Assembly (NCBI GenBank): GCA_965228445.1
Contig: OZ245813.1
Coordinates: 1,798,001-1,862,000 of the forward strand
Origin: Thalassobaculum sp965228445
GTDB taxonomy: Bacteria; Pseudomonadota; Alphaproteobacteria; Thalassobaculales; Thalassobaculaceae
Length of the DNA stretch: 64,000 nt
Direction of reading: 5' to 3'
The position numbers were made by a program, and so were the translations under genes. Below are positions 9,102-17,893 of the stretch, piece by piece (the first letter of the stretch is position 1; each line of letters opens with the position of its first letter). Below the pieces are notes generated by a model. The model was not told the origin of the DNA, ran no database searches, and worked only from the letters and a program-made list of their open reading frames with translations.

Positions 9102-10340
9102 CTACGCCGCTGCCGCCTTCTTGCCGCCGACGGTGAAGACCGTCAGCAGCGACACCACCATGAAGCCGGCGATGACGTAGAACACCAGGGCCGGCTCGCC
9201 GCGGTCGAGCAGGAAGCCGAACATCAGCGGCGCCACGATGCCGCCCAGGCTGAAGCCGGTCGACACGAAGCCGAACACCTTGCCCATCGATCCGGCCGGG
9301 GTGACCGAGCGCACGATCATGTCGCGGCTCGGCATGATGATGCCGTGGGTCAGGCCCTGCAGCGCCATCAGCGTCACCAGGGCCCAGATCGGCAGCGTCA
9401 CGGTGCCGACGATCAGCACCGCCACCGCCGTCGCCAGGAAGCAGCAGGCCGCCACCCGGTTGTGGTTGGCCGTGCGGTCGGCGATCACCCCGCCCAGCAG
9501 AATGCCGAGCGAGGAGCCGACCAGGTAGAAGGTCAGGCCCAGGTTGGCGGAGTCGATCGGGGTGCCGTGCACCCGGTTCAGGGCAGAGACCAGGAAGTTG
9601 TTGATGCCGCCGGAACTCAACGCCAGCAGCAGGAAGAACATCAGGCACATCAGGATCGCCGGGTTCAGCATGATCGAACCTCCGGCCGGCGCGGCCTTGT
9701 CGTCCGCGCCCTTCTTCTTGCGCTTGTCGGAGCCCGGCGCATGCTTGAGCGACCGGCCGAACACCACCAGCGCCAAGGCGGCCACTATGCCGGCGGCGCC
9801 GCAGGCGGTCACCCCGGCCTGCCAGCCGAATTCCTGGGCCAGCCAGACGATGGTCATCGGCACCGCGGCGAAGCCGGCGAACCCGGTGAAGGTGTGCAGC
9901 GAGAAGCCGCGTCCCATCCGCTTCTCCGACACCGAGGCCGACAGGATCGCGTAGTCCGCCGGGTGGTAGACCCCGTTGGCCGCCCCGGCCAGCACCATGC
10001 AGGCCAGCGTCGCCCAGTAGCTGCCGGTGATGCCGATCAGCACGAAGGCGAGCCCGTGCGCCGCCAGTCCGCCGATCAGGATCCACTTCGCCCCGACCTT
10101 GTCGACCAGATAGCCGAACGGGATCTGGCTCACCCCCGTCGCCGCGTTCGCCACCGTCAGGATCAGCCCGAGCTGCACGTAGCTCACCCCGAACGCGTCC
10201 TTCAGGATCGGGAACAGCGGGGCCAGCAGCAGGATGTAGAAGTGGCTGAAGAAATGGGCGGTGCCGATCAGCGAGATGACCTTCATGTCATCGCGGAACG
10301 ATCCGGCGCCGTCCTCGACGGTTGTGGTTGCGGCGGTCAT
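9102..10340 (-). CDS. MFS transporter
   Basis: This is a 412-residue major facilitator permease with about 12 membrane helices and a long charged cytoplasmic loop in the middle (DKRKKKGADDK). The N-terminal helix ISLIGTAHFFSHFYILLLAP and FGYLVDKVGAKW resemble the Fsr (fosmidomycin-resistance) branch of the superfamily, though substrates vary. The start at 10340 (MTAATTTVED) is chosen over 10403 because the preceding residues lack features. It is divergent from a small membrane protein gene. Confidence 0.8.
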   Translation of the reverse strand: MTAATTTVEDGAGSFRDDMKVISLIGTAHFFSHFYILLLAPLFPILKDAFGVSYVQLGLILTVANAATGVSQIPFGYLVDKVGAKWILIGGLAAHGLAFVLIGITGSYWATLACMVLAGAANGVYHPADYAILSASVSEKRMGRGFSLHTFTGFAGFAAVPMTIVWLAQEFGWQAGVTACGAAGIVAALALVVFGRSLKHAPGSDKRKKKGADDKAAPAGGSIMLNPAILMCLMFFLLLALSSGGINNFLVSALNRVHGTPIDSANLGLTFYLVGSSLGILLGGVIADRTANHNRVAACCFLATAVAVLIVGTVTLPIWALVTLMALQGLTHGIIMPSRDMIVRSVTPAGSMGKVFGFVSTGFSLGGIVAPLMFGFLLDRGEPALVFYVIAGFMVVSLLTVFTVGGKKAAAA

Positions 10341-10469
10341 GGGGGCGGTCGACGAATAGTTGGCTGGGCAACGAAAGTGCGCCCGGATCGCGGAGCGGGT
10401 CAAGGCCCCCTTGGCTCACCGCCGGGCAAGACACTTGCTCCGTCTCCCCGCCCCCGGTAGGGGAAAGCG

Positions 10470-10877
10470 ATGAACCGGACCGTCGTCGTGCTGGGATTCG
10501 CCGTGCTGCTCTCCGTCGCCATCCTGTGGGCCGGCGGGATCGGGCTGGTGTCCTACCGGCAATGGCACGACACCCATGTCCGCATCGAACGCAAGCGCGA
10601 TGCCGGCAAGCAGGAATGCACCAAACGCTACGTCGACGAGGGCGCCAAGATCCGCTGCATGCATCTGTTCGACACCCAGTACGTCATGGAGATCAACATC
10701 GCCAGGGCGACCCGGACGCTGATCGCCGCCGGCCCGCTGCTCGGGCTGCTGGCCGCCCTGCTGATCGTCTGGCGGTCCGCGGCGGCGCGGGACAAGGCCC
10801 GGGCCCTGCGCGACCGCTCCGCCGCCCGCCGCCGCACCGACCGCATCGCCCCCCAGCATGAGCCCGACCCGACATGA
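10470..10877 (+). CDS. Small two-helix membrane protein
   Basis: Not recognised. This 135-residue protein has an N-terminal helix (about 5-28), a central charged loop with two cysteines (QECTKRY and IRCMHLF) and a second helix (about 85-103), then a basic tail. Its stop overlaps the ATG of the HD-domain gene by four bases, so the two are translationally coupled. The start follows GGGGAAAGCG. Confidence 0.6.
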   Translation: MNRTVVVLGFAVLLSVAILWAGGIGLVSYRQWHDTHVRIERKRDAGKQECTKRYVDEGAKIRCMHLFDTQYVMEINIARATRTLIAAGPLLGLLAALLIVWRSAAARDKARALRDRSAARRRTDRIAPQHEPDPT

Positions 10878-11506
10878 GCCGAACCCGCGCCGACGAGCCG
10901 CCCCGCGCTTGGCAGCGCATGCTGAGCGGCCGCCGTCTCGACCTGCTCGACCCGTCGCCCTTCGACGTGGAGATCGAGGACATCGCCCATGGCCTGTCCC
11001 GGGTGGCCCGCTGGAACGGCCAGACCTCCGGTGCCTGGGCCTATTCGGTCGCCCAGCATTCCGTCCTGGTCGAGCGCATCGCCACCGGCATCGACGCCGG
11101 TCTGGCGCGCAAGTGGCGGCTGGCGGCGCTGCTGCATGACGGGCCGGAATACGTGATCGGCGACATGATCACCCCGTTCAAGGCGATCATCGGCCCGGAC
11201 TACAAGGCGGTGGACAAGCGGCTGTCGGCGGCGATCCATATCCGCTTCGGCCTGCCGGCGGAACTGCCCGCCACGGTGGAGAAGCTGATCAAGCGGGCGG
11301 ACCGCATCGCCGCCTTCTTCGAGGCGACCCAGATCGCCGGCTTCGATCCGGCCGAGGCGCGCCGGATCTTCGGGGCGCCCCGCGTCAAGCAACCGGTCAC
11401 CATCGATCCGGTTGGCCCGGAAGATGCAAAGACGCTTTACTTGAAAACGTTTCGCATGTTGGCGGGCGTTCCAGCCTCCAACAATGGTGCAGTGCATGGT
11501 AATTAA
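10874..11506 (+). CDS. HD-domain phosphohydrolase (YfbR-like)
   Basis: This is a predicted cytoplasmic metal-dependent phosphohydrolase of 210 residues. It resembles YfbR, which removes phosphate from deoxynucleoside monophosphates. Metal ligands are H62 in SVAQHS, H88-D89 in ALLHDGPEYVIGDM and probably D143 in KRADRIAAFFE. The GPEYVIGD helix with the following TPFK is diagnostic of the YfbR-like HD group. It is coupled by ATGA overlap to the preceding small membrane protein, which suggests a joint, possibly membrane-linked role. The nucleotide substrate is an inference. Confidence 0.8.
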   Translation: MSRTRADEPPRAWQRMLSGRRLDLLDPSPFDVEIEDIAHGLSRVARWNGQTSGAWAYSVAQHSVLVERIATGIDAGLARKWRLAALLHDGPEYVIGDMITPFKAIIGPDYKAVDKRLSAAIHIRFGLPAELPATVEKLIKRADRIAAFFEATQIAGFDPAEARRIFGAPRVKQPVTIDPVGPEDAKTLYLKTFRMLAGVPASNNGAVHGN

Positions 11507-11575
11507 GGTAACGGCTATATTTTTCGGCGACGGCCGAAGCCACTGCAGCCGATCCTAGAACAGGATCAGGATCCG

Positions 11576-12736
11576 ATGACGCAATCGAAGCATTCAGCCA
11601 CCCGCGACGGCGAAGCCGCCGGTCATCTCAATACCCGGTACTGGCCCGCCACCTTCGAGGAGCGCGGCGTCGTCGTGCCGTTCACCACCCCGATGCTGGC
11701 CTTCGCGCGGGCCCGGGCCGACGGCAATGGCGGGTTGGAGGTCATCGTCCCCGGCCTGTCCGGCAGCAGCGGCGTCTACATCATCGGCTGGTCCGGGGTG
11801 CGCGACGTGTTCCGCATGACGGTGCACGACCGCGCCTTCCACGACATGATCGAGACCCGCAAGGCGGCAACCCCGCGGGACATTCGGCGCTGCGCCCACG
11901 AGATCGCCATGACCGGCCTGTCCGGTCCCGACGCGATCGACGCGGCCGAGCGGGCTGTCGAGCAGGAAGAGAACGAGCGGCTGCTCACCAACTACTACCT
12001 AGTCAACTCGGTGGTGAAGAGCCTCGCCAAGGCGCAGGTGCAGCTCTCGGTCGCGGAACTGTCCTCGGCCGCCGGCCAGAAGAAGGTGCGCGGCATCATG
12101 GCCGGCATCGCCAGCGATCTGCGGGTCTCCTCCGAACAGCTCTACGCCGATATCGAGCGATGGTCAGACCTGATCGCGCCGGTCGGGGTCGCCTCGATGC
12201 CGCACGAATGCCGCCTGCGCCGGCTGATGACCCGGCTGAAGGCGTTCCGCATGAACATCACCGCCTGGGGCAAGAACTCCAATGCCGACCCGGACGGCCT
12301 CGCGTTTCTGGTCGCCGACGTGGCCCTGCTGACCCTCGATGTGGGCGGCGACGTCCTCGGCGAGATCGACGACCATGCCAACGATCTGAAGACGGCGCTG
12401 GCCAAATGGAGTACCGTCGGGGTGGAGATCGCCGACGGAATGAAGCGGATCTCCTGGCTGCTGGACGGCTGGGATCATGTGATCGGGCTGTGGGAAGAGG
12501 TTCTCGACGGCGCCCTCCACGAGCAGAAGGATGCCCTGGAGGAAATCGTGCGCATGCTGCCGCTGGTCCCCACCAAGGAACTCGACGCGCAGAAGGGCAA
12601 GGCCTGGGGCGAGCTGGAGAGTGCGATGCGCAAGTTCGTGAAGCCGCTTCAGAACTGGCAGTCGGGCGAGACCGACATCGAGCTGCAGCTGCGGATCGAA
12701 CGGCGCCGCGCCGAAGCGTTGAGCGAATCCAGATAA
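11576..12736 (+). CDS. Conserved-looking protein, unknown function (gene A of pair)
   Basis: Not recognised. This 386-residue soluble protein lacks a signal peptide or membrane helix. The first 100 residues look beta-rich and include GWSGVRDVFRMTVHDRAF; the rest is strongly alpha-helical with many charged residues. It is separated by only 23 nt from the following 455-residue gene, also unrecognised and helical, so the two are probably one transcription unit acting together. Coding quality (GC-rich third positions, no shadows) supports a real gene. Confidence 0.65.
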   Translation: MTQSKHSATRDGEAAGHLNTRYWPATFEERGVVVPFTTPMLAFARARADGNGGLEVIVPGLSGSSGVYIIGWSGVRDVFRMTVHDRAFHDMIETRKAATPRDIRRCAHEIAMTGLSGPDAIDAAERAVEQEENERLLTNYYLVNSVVKSLAKAQVQLSVAELSSAAGQKKVRGIMAGIASDLRVSSEQLYADIERWSDLIAPVGVASMPHECRLRRLMTRLKAFRMNITAWGKNSNADPDGLAFLVADVALLTLDVGGDVLGEIDDHANDLKTALAKWSTVGVEIADGMKRISWLLDGWDHVIGLWEEVLDGALHEQKDALEEIVRMLPLVPTKELDAQKGKAWGELESAMRKFVKPLQNWQSGETDIELQLRIERRRAEALSESR

Positions 12737-12759
12737 CCGTCGGTTAGGACGAACGCGCC

Positions 12760-14127
12760 ATGAGTGACACGTCCCTGGACAAGATGGCGAACAAGGTCTT
12801 CGAGATCCCGGAGGCCGAGTTCGACAAGCTGGTCACCGCCCTGGAACTGCGCCGGCTGCGCCCCTCGCAGCAGGCCGCCTCCGTCGCCATGCTGACGCAG
12901 ATCCGCCCGCGCCTGCGGCTGACCCGGCCGGACCGGCGCTTCACACCGATGCGGCTGTTCTGCCGGCCGTTCGAGGATCTGCTCTACAATCCCAACACCC
13001 CGCGCAAGGCCCTGGGCCGGATTCCGCGCAGCGCCCTGAAGCCGATCTGGGCCGAGGCCGAAGCCCTGTTGGGCGAGGCCGGCCTCGCCCCGGTCCTCGA
13101 CTCCCTGAAGGGACTGGATCCGAGCGACGACGAGGCGGTCGACACCGCCGGCCGGCCGTTCTGGGCGAGCGCCCATGCGGCGCTGAAGGGTCTGGCCGAC
13201 GCCAGCGCGAAGGAAAAGGGCGGCCGCGCCAGGCTGCAGGACAAGCTCGGCGGGCCCGAGGTGCTCGCCTCGCTCGACGACATCGTCACCGCCCTGGCGA
13301 TCGCGGCGCCGCTGACCGAGATGCGCCGCCGGCTGCCGCCGCCGCCGATCGCCGACATCTCGAACGCCGACCTGAAGCTGATCGTCGACGCCCTGACCAG
13401 GACCGCCGCCATCACCCGCGACGGCCTGCCGGTGCTGGTGCTGACGCTGATGGCCCGGCTGCAGTCGCCGGCGATGCTCCCGGCGCTGATCGAGCGTCTG
13501 GTCGAACAGGGGGCCGGCGACCTGATCCAGGCCATGGGCGGTCAGGTCGGCGAGGCGGTGGCCAGCCAGCAGGAAGACCGCATCATCGATATCCGCGCCG
13601 AGGCGGAGAAGAAGAAGGACGACCCGGTCACCGTCGCCCGCGCGCTCGGCAACGAGCTGAAGACGCTGCAGCGCGAGGCCGCGGCGGCCGGCGGCGGCGG
13701 TCGCGGTGTCGCCCGGCAGATCGAGCGGGTGAAGGCGGAACTCGGCCGCCTCGCCCGCGAGACCGTGGTCTCCGGCGCGGCGCCGAAGACCGTCGCGGCG
13801 ATCGAGGCGCTGGACAGCCCCTCGAACGGCGAGACCTCCAACCGCGACAGGTTCCGCGCGATCGAGGATCAGATCGTCTCGCTGCGGCTGTGCCGCCAAT
13901 ATGCCGGCGATGTCGGCCTGGAGGGCGAGATCGCCGCCGCCATGCAGCAGATCGGCGCCAAGCTCGACAGCCGCTCCAGCGACCTGCTCAAACGGCTCGA
14001 GGCGAACGACGCCACGGTCTCCACCGTCGACCTGTTCTGCACGGTGCGCCTGGTCGAACTGACCGAGGGATCGGACAAGGCGGACAAGCTCCGCGAGAAG
14101 GGAATGGCGGCGCTGCAGGGCAAATGA
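12760..14127 (+). CDS. Helical protein, unknown function (gene B of pair)
   Basis: Not recognised. It has 455 residues and no signal peptide or membrane helix. It is mostly alpha-helical, with a coiled-coil-prone stretch around 275-345 broken by a Gly-rich turn (AAAGGGGRG). The N-terminal part (RPSQQAASVAMLTQIRPRL, LTRPDRRFTPMRLFCRPFED) is basic. It follows gene A by 23 nt. A short hairpin after its stop may end the transcript. A structural or assembly role is possible from the helical character, but nothing specific can be assigned. Confidence 0.65.
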   Translation: MSDTSLDKMANKVFEIPEAEFDKLVTALELRRLRPSQQAASVAMLTQIRPRLRLTRPDRRFTPMRLFCRPFEDLLYNPNTPRKALGRIPRSALKPIWAEAEALLGEAGLAPVLDSLKGLDPSDDEAVDTAGRPFWASAHAALKGLADASAKEKGGRARLQDKLGGPEVLASLDDIVTALAIAAPLTEMRRRLPPPPIADISNADLKLIVDALTRTAAITRDGLPVLVLTLMARLQSPAMLPALIERLVEQGAGDLIQAMGGQVGEAVASQQEDRIIDIRAEAEKKKDDPVTVARALGNELKTLQREAAAAGGGGRGVARQIERVKAELGRLARETVVSGAAPKTVAAIEALDSPSNGETSNRDRFRAIEDQIVSLRLCRQYAGDVGLEGEIAAAMQQIGAKLDSRSSDLLKRLEANDATVSTVDLFCTVRLVELTEGSDKADKLREKGMAALQGK

Positions 14128-14151
14128 GCCGTCTTGCCGCCGCCCGGCCAC

Positions 14152-14169
14152 GGGCATAAATTGCCCTTT
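14152..14169 (+). terminator. Weak stem-loop after the unknown gene pair
   Basis: GGGCA (14152-14156) pairs with TGCCC (14162-14166) around a TAAAT loop and is followed by TTTC. The stem is only 5 bp, so termination would be weak. Confidence 0.35.
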
Positions 14170-14256
14170 CCCAATCGAGTGCTCTGCCGTGTCCGGGTTT
14201 CCTTGGGAGGGCCCTGCCAATACTCGGCCGCACCAAGATCAAAAGGACATCAGATC

Positions 14257-15198
14257 ATGGCGACCCCCAAATACGTGTTCATGGACGACCGCATCGTGCC
14301 CTGGAACGAAGGCACGGTTCACGTCGATACCGCGGCGTTCAAGTTCGGCTCGGCCGTTTTCGAGGGGGTGCGCGGCTACTGGAACGCCGACGAGCAGGAG
14401 ATGTATCTGTTCCGAATGCAGGAGCACATGGACCGGCTCGTCTTCTCCCAGCGCTTCATGCGCTATGACGAGATCATCACGCCGGAATACGTGACCGAGA
14501 AGACGATCGAGCTGATCCGCGCCAACGGCATCCAGGGCGAGAACGTCCACATCATGACCACGACCTATGTCGCCGGCCATGGCGGGCAGAACGTCACCTC
14601 TCCGATCAAGCTGGCGATCACCGCCCAGGAGCGGCCGCGCACGGCGAAGATCACCGAGGGCATCTCGGCCCAGGTCAGCTCCTGGATGCGGGTGCCGGAC
14701 AACGCCATGCCGATGCGGGCGAAGGTCAACGCCAACTACCAGAACGGCCGTCTGGCCACCCTGCAGGCCAATGCCGACAACTACGACACCGCCATCCTGC
14801 TGAACAGCCGCGGCAAGGTCGCCGAAGGCCCGGGCATGTGCTTCTTCATGGTCCGCGACGGCGTGCCGATCACCCCGCACACCTCCAGCGACATCCTGGA
14901 AAGCATCACCCGCAGCACGGTGCTGCAGCTCCTGGAGGAGATGGGCACCCCGGCGGTCGAGCGCGACGTGGACCGCTCCGAGCTGGTCGCTGCCGACGAG
15001 GCGTTCTTCTGCGGCACCGCCTGGGAGGTCACGCCGATCACCTCCATCGACAAGCTGGCGGTCGGCAGCGGCAAGGTCGGCCCGCTGACCAAGAAGCTGC
15101 AGGAGCGCTATTTCGACGTCTGCCACGGCAAATCCGGCGCCCATCCGGAATGGCGCGCCCCGGTCTACGGTGCCGCCAAGGCCAACGCGGCCGAGTAA
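14257..15198 (+). CDS. ilvE: Branched-chain amino acid aminotransferase
   Basis: This PLP-dependent enzyme performs the last step of leucine, isoleucine and valine synthesis, transferring an amino group from glutamate to 2-oxo acids. Its 313 residues are standard. FGSAVFEGVRGYW (30-42) is the family's N-terminal motif, K156 in MRAKVNANYQNGRL is the Schiff-base lysine, and TSSDILESITRST together with CGTAWEVTPI marks the cofactor and substrate loops. The ATG at 14257 is preceded by AAAAGGA and begins the conserved MATPKYVFMDDRIVPW. It stands alone in its unit. Confidence 0.95.
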   Translation: MATPKYVFMDDRIVPWNEGTVHVDTAAFKFGSAVFEGVRGYWNADEQEMYLFRMQEHMDRLVFSQRFMRYDEIITPEYVTEKTIELIRANGIQGENVHIMTTTYVAGHGGQNVTSPIKLAITAQERPRTAKITEGISAQVSSWMRVPDNAMPMRAKVNANYQNGRLATLQANADNYDTAILLNSRGKVAEGPGMCFFMVRDGVPITPHTSSDILESITRSTVLQLLEEMGTPAVERDVDRSELVAADEAFFCGTAWEVTPITSIDKLAVGSGKVGPLTKKLQERYFDVCHGKSGAHPEWRAPVYGAAKANAAE

Positions 15199-15287
15199 CC
15201 GGCCGCACAGCTGCGATTCCACAGGCGCGGCACCCTCGGGTGTCGCGTTTGTGTTTCCAGTCCCTTCTCCCTACCAACGAGGATGCC

Positions 15288-16082
15288 ATGCGCCAGCCTG
15301 AGATGACCGTCCGGGCGCTGGGTCCGGCCCGGCTGCACTCCACCACCGCGCCCGCCGCCGACGGGCGGCCGCCGGTGCTGCTGGTGCACGGCGCCTATCA
15401 CGGCGCCTGGTGCTGGGAGCACTGGGTCGCCCGCCTCGCCGCCGACGGGCGCACGGTCCACGCCCTCGATCTGCGCGGCCATGGCGGCCTGACGCCCGAC
15501 GCCGCCTTCCGCACCGACGGTGCGGCCGAAATGGCGGAGGATGTGGCCGCGGCGATCGACGCGATCGGCGTGCCGCCGCTGGTGGTCGGCCATTCCCTGG
15601 GCGGGCTGATCGTGGTGCTGGCGGCGCTGCGGCGACCGGTCGCCGGCCTGCTGCTGCTCTGCCCCTCGCCGCCCGGCAACCTGCCCGGTGCCGCGAAGGT
15701 GCCGCTGGTCGACGAGAGCGCCCTGTGCCCGCCGCTCAGCGCCGCCCAGGCGGGGGAGCGCTACGCCCCGCACCTTGCGCCCGACGAACTCGAGACCATG
15801 GCCGCCCGGCTGAACGCCGAGAGCCCGCGCCTGCTGAATCAGCGCTATGACCTGCGCATCCCGGTCGACCCGGCGGCACTGCCGGCCGGGCTGCCGATCC
15901 TGGTGGTGGAGGGCGGACGCGACGACCCGGCCCGTCACCCGCCGGGCCAGGACGAGGCCATCGCCCGGTTCTATGGCGGCGACCATCTGCGCCTGGACGA
16001 CGCCCCGCACAACCTGATGCTCGGCCCCGGGTGGGAGGCGTGGTTCACAGCGATCTGGCGCAGGGCGGAGGAATTACGGTAG
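15288..16082 (+). CDS. Alpha/beta hydrolase
   Basis: This is a 264-residue alpha/beta-hydrolase-fold enzyme, probably an esterase or related hydrolase. The oxyanion-hole motif is VHGAYHGAWCW (33-43), the nucleophile is S103 in GHSLGG, and the catalytic histidine is likely in DDAPHNLMLGPGW near the C-terminus. Related plant-type esterases share the HGAYHGAW stretch. The gene is followed 27 nt later by tRNA-Leu. The substrate is unknown. Confidence 0.87.
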   Translation: MRQPEMTVRALGPARLHSTTAPAADGRPPVLLVHGAYHGAWCWEHWVARLAADGRTVHALDLRGHGGLTPDAAFRTDGAAEMAEDVAAAIDAIGVPPLVVGHSLGGLIVVLAALRRPVAGLLLLCPSPPGNLPGAAKVPLVDESALCPPLSAAQAGERYAPHLAPDELETMAARLNAESPRLLNQRYDLRIPVDPAALPAGLPILVVEGGRDDPARHPPGQDEAIARFYGGDHLRLDDAPHNLMLGPGWEAWFTAIWRRAEELR

Positions 16083-16109
16083 ACAGGCATCCGATCCGAC
16101 GCAGCACAC

Positions 16110-16194
16110 GGCCCCGTGGCGGAACTGGTAGACGCACGCGACTTAAAATCGCGAGCCTTCGGGCGTGAGGGTTCGAGTCCCTCCGGGGCCACCA
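16110..16194 (+). tRNA. tRNA-Leu(UAA)
   Basis: The acceptor stem GGCCCCG (16110-16116) pairs perfectly with 16184-16190, followed by discriminator A and an encoded CCA (16192-16194). The anticodon stem CGCGA/TCGCG encloses loop CTTAAAA, which gives anticodon TAA. The long variable arm (GAGCCTTCGGGCGTGA) is typical of leucine tRNAs, and GGTTCGAGTCC forms the T-arm. Confidence 0.97.
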
Positions 16195-16412
16195 GTCTCA
16201 AGACGCCGCCAAACAGCTCTCCGGCTCGCGGCAGGGATCGCGATGTTCCGGAAGCGGTATTTTTGCATGGCGGGCGGTCCTGCTCTGATGGACGCGCAGG
16301 GCTAAACTGAGGCGGGCGGCATTCCTGGAACGTCCCGGCCTCCCCAGATAGAGCGGACCACCAGTGGCGGCTCGTCTGGCGGTCCCTGTCCTGAGCCGTT
16401 GAAAGCGTCCCC

Positions 16413-16742
16413 ATGTCCTCCGTCTGGGTCGATATCGCGCTCGGCGTCCTGCTGTTCGGCGCCGGTGTCGCTGTGCTCCTGTTCACCCACCGCGCCGTCG
16501 CGAAGGCCGGTCCCACCAAAGACGACTATCTGGTACCGGCGGCGGCCGGCACCCTTATCACCAGCCTGCTGGCCGGCGGCGTCGCCTACCTGGCCCGGGC
16601 CGCCCTCACCGGGCAGATGGTCCGCGAGATCGCGATCGGCGCGGTGATCAGCCTGGCGCTGCTCATCGTCGCCCGGGTGCTGTGGCGGCGCCACGACGCG
16701 CGGGCCCGCCGGATTCCGCCGGCCCAGGCGATGCCGCTCTGA
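16413..16742 (+). CDS. Small membrane protein
   Basis: Not recognised. This 109-residue protein has three hydrophobic helices (about 8-27, 43-64, 73-92) and a basic C-terminus (RRHDARARR). It lies between tRNA-Leu and terC on the same strand, with a 9-bp hairpin between it and terC. Nothing in the sequence shows its role. Confidence 0.6.
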   Translation: MSSVWVDIALGVLLFGAGVAVLLFTHRAVAKAGPTKDDYLVPAAAGTLITSLLAGGVAYLARAALTGQMVREIAIGAVISLALLIVARVLWRRHDARARRIPPAQAMPL

Positions 16743-16765
16743 CCGCATCCCCGAACCGCGGCCGA

Positions 16766-16789
16766 CCCCGGCGGTACGAGCCGCCGGGG
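16766..16789 (+). other. Perfect 9-bp stem-loop upstream of terC
   Basis: CCCCGGCGG (16766-16774) pairs exactly with CCGCCGGGG (16781-16789) around a TACGAG loop. There is no T-run after it, so it is either a poor terminator for the preceding small gene or part of the terC leader. The manganese riboswitch consensus often found before terC genes was looked for and is not present. Confidence 0.45.
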
Positions 16790-16839
16790 CCGCTCGCTGA
16801 CCCAGTTCCACCCCGACGGCAACCGGCAGGTAGTTTCCG

Positions 16840-17880
16840 ATGGACTTTCTGTTCGCCCAGGTGATCGGCGAGCCGCTGTGGATGTGGCTCGGCTTCCTGA
16901 TCTTCGTGCTGGCCCTGCTGGCCTTCGATCTCGGGGTGCTGCACCGTCGGAGCCACGAGATCGGCATCGCCGAGAGCCTGAAGCTCTCCGCCTTCTATAT
17001 CGGCCTCGGCGTGGCCTTCTCCGCCTGGATCTGGCATCGGCTCGGCGCCGACGCGGCGCTGGACTACCTGACCGGCTTCGTCGTCGAGCAGAGCCTGGCG
17101 ATGGACAACATCTTCGTCATCGCCATGATCTTCGGCTTCTTCGGCATCCCGCGGATCCACCAGCACCGGGTGCTGTTCTGGGGCATCCTCGGCGTCATCC
17201 TGCTGCGCGGGGTAATGATCGTCGCCGGCGCCGCCGCGGTCACCCAGTTCGAGTGGGTCCTGTATCTGTTCGCCGCCTTCCTGGCCATCACCGGGGTGAA
17301 GATGCTGTTCGCCTCGGAGATCGCCTACGACATCGCCCACAACCCGGTGCTGACATTCATGCGCCGGCATCTGCGGGTGACCCGGCGGCTGCATGGCGAC
17401 CGGTTCTTCGTGCGCCACACCGACCACCGCAGCGGCGAGGAGGTGCTGTTCGTGACGCCGCTGTTCCTGACCCTGGTGATGGTCGAGCTGGCCGATGTGG
17501 TGTTCGCCGTGGACTCGATCCCGGCGATCTTCGCGATCACGACCGAGCCCTATGTGGTCTACACCTCCAACATCTTCGCGATCCTGGGCCTGCGCGCGCT
17601 GTTCTTCGCCCTGTCGGCGATGATCCACCGCTTCGCCTATCTGCGCTATGCCCTGGCGGCGATCCTGGTGTTCATCGGCGCCAAGATCTTCGTCGCCGAC
17701 ATGCTCGGGCTGGCCAAGCTGCCGCCGCTGGTCTCCCTGTCGGTCACCCTAGGCCTGCTCGGCACCGGGATCGCGGTGTCCCTGTGGAAGACAGCGCGGG
17801 ACGCCCGTCACGCGGCCGCGTCCCTCACCCCGCCGCGTCCCCCGGCCGCCCACGGCCGGCCGGAGACCGCCGAGGAGTGA
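16840..17880 (+). CDS. TerC family integral membrane protein (Alx-like)
   Basis: This 346-residue, about nine-helix inner-membrane protein belongs to the TerC/Alx family. Members are tied to manganese export and to metallating exported enzymes (family knowledge). Conserved acidic motifs are visible: FDLGVLHRR near 28, EQSLAMDNIFVIAMIF near 85, and ELADVVFAVDSIPAIFAIT near 215-235, whose aspartates are thought to bind metal. The loop FVRHTDHRSGEEVLF is cytoplasmic. It is convergent with the beta-CASP hydrolase, 13 nt apart. Confidence 0.9.
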   Translation: MDFLFAQVIGEPLWMWLGFLIFVLALLAFDLGVLHRRSHEIGIAESLKLSAFYIGLGVAFSAWIWHRLGADAALDYLTGFVVEQSLAMDNIFVIAMIFGFFGIPRIHQHRVLFWGILGVILLRGVMIVAGAAAVTQFEWVLYLFAAFLAITGVKMLFASEIAYDIAHNPVLTFMRRHLRVTRRLHGDRFFVRHTDHRSGEEVLFVTPLFLTLVMVELADVVFAVDSIPAIFAITTEPYVVYTSNIFAILGLRALFFALSAMIHRFAYLRYALAAILVFIGAKIFVADMLGLAKLPPLVSLSVTLGLLGTGIAVSLWKTARDARHAAASLTPPRPPAAHGRPETAEE

Positions 17881-17893
17881 CGCACACGGGTGC

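Noticed and set aside
14838..15287. Frame extending the alpha/beta hydrolase upstream into ilvE
   Set aside because: It overlaps the real ilvE gene out of frame; the conserved hydrolase begins at 15288.
16110..16194. tRNA-Leu as an integration site for a mobile element
   Set aside because: No integrase gene or repeated tRNA 3' end was found downstream.
16743..16839. yybP-ykoY manganese riboswitch in front of terC
   Set aside because: Only a single GC-rich hairpin is present; the conserved riboswitch loops are missing.
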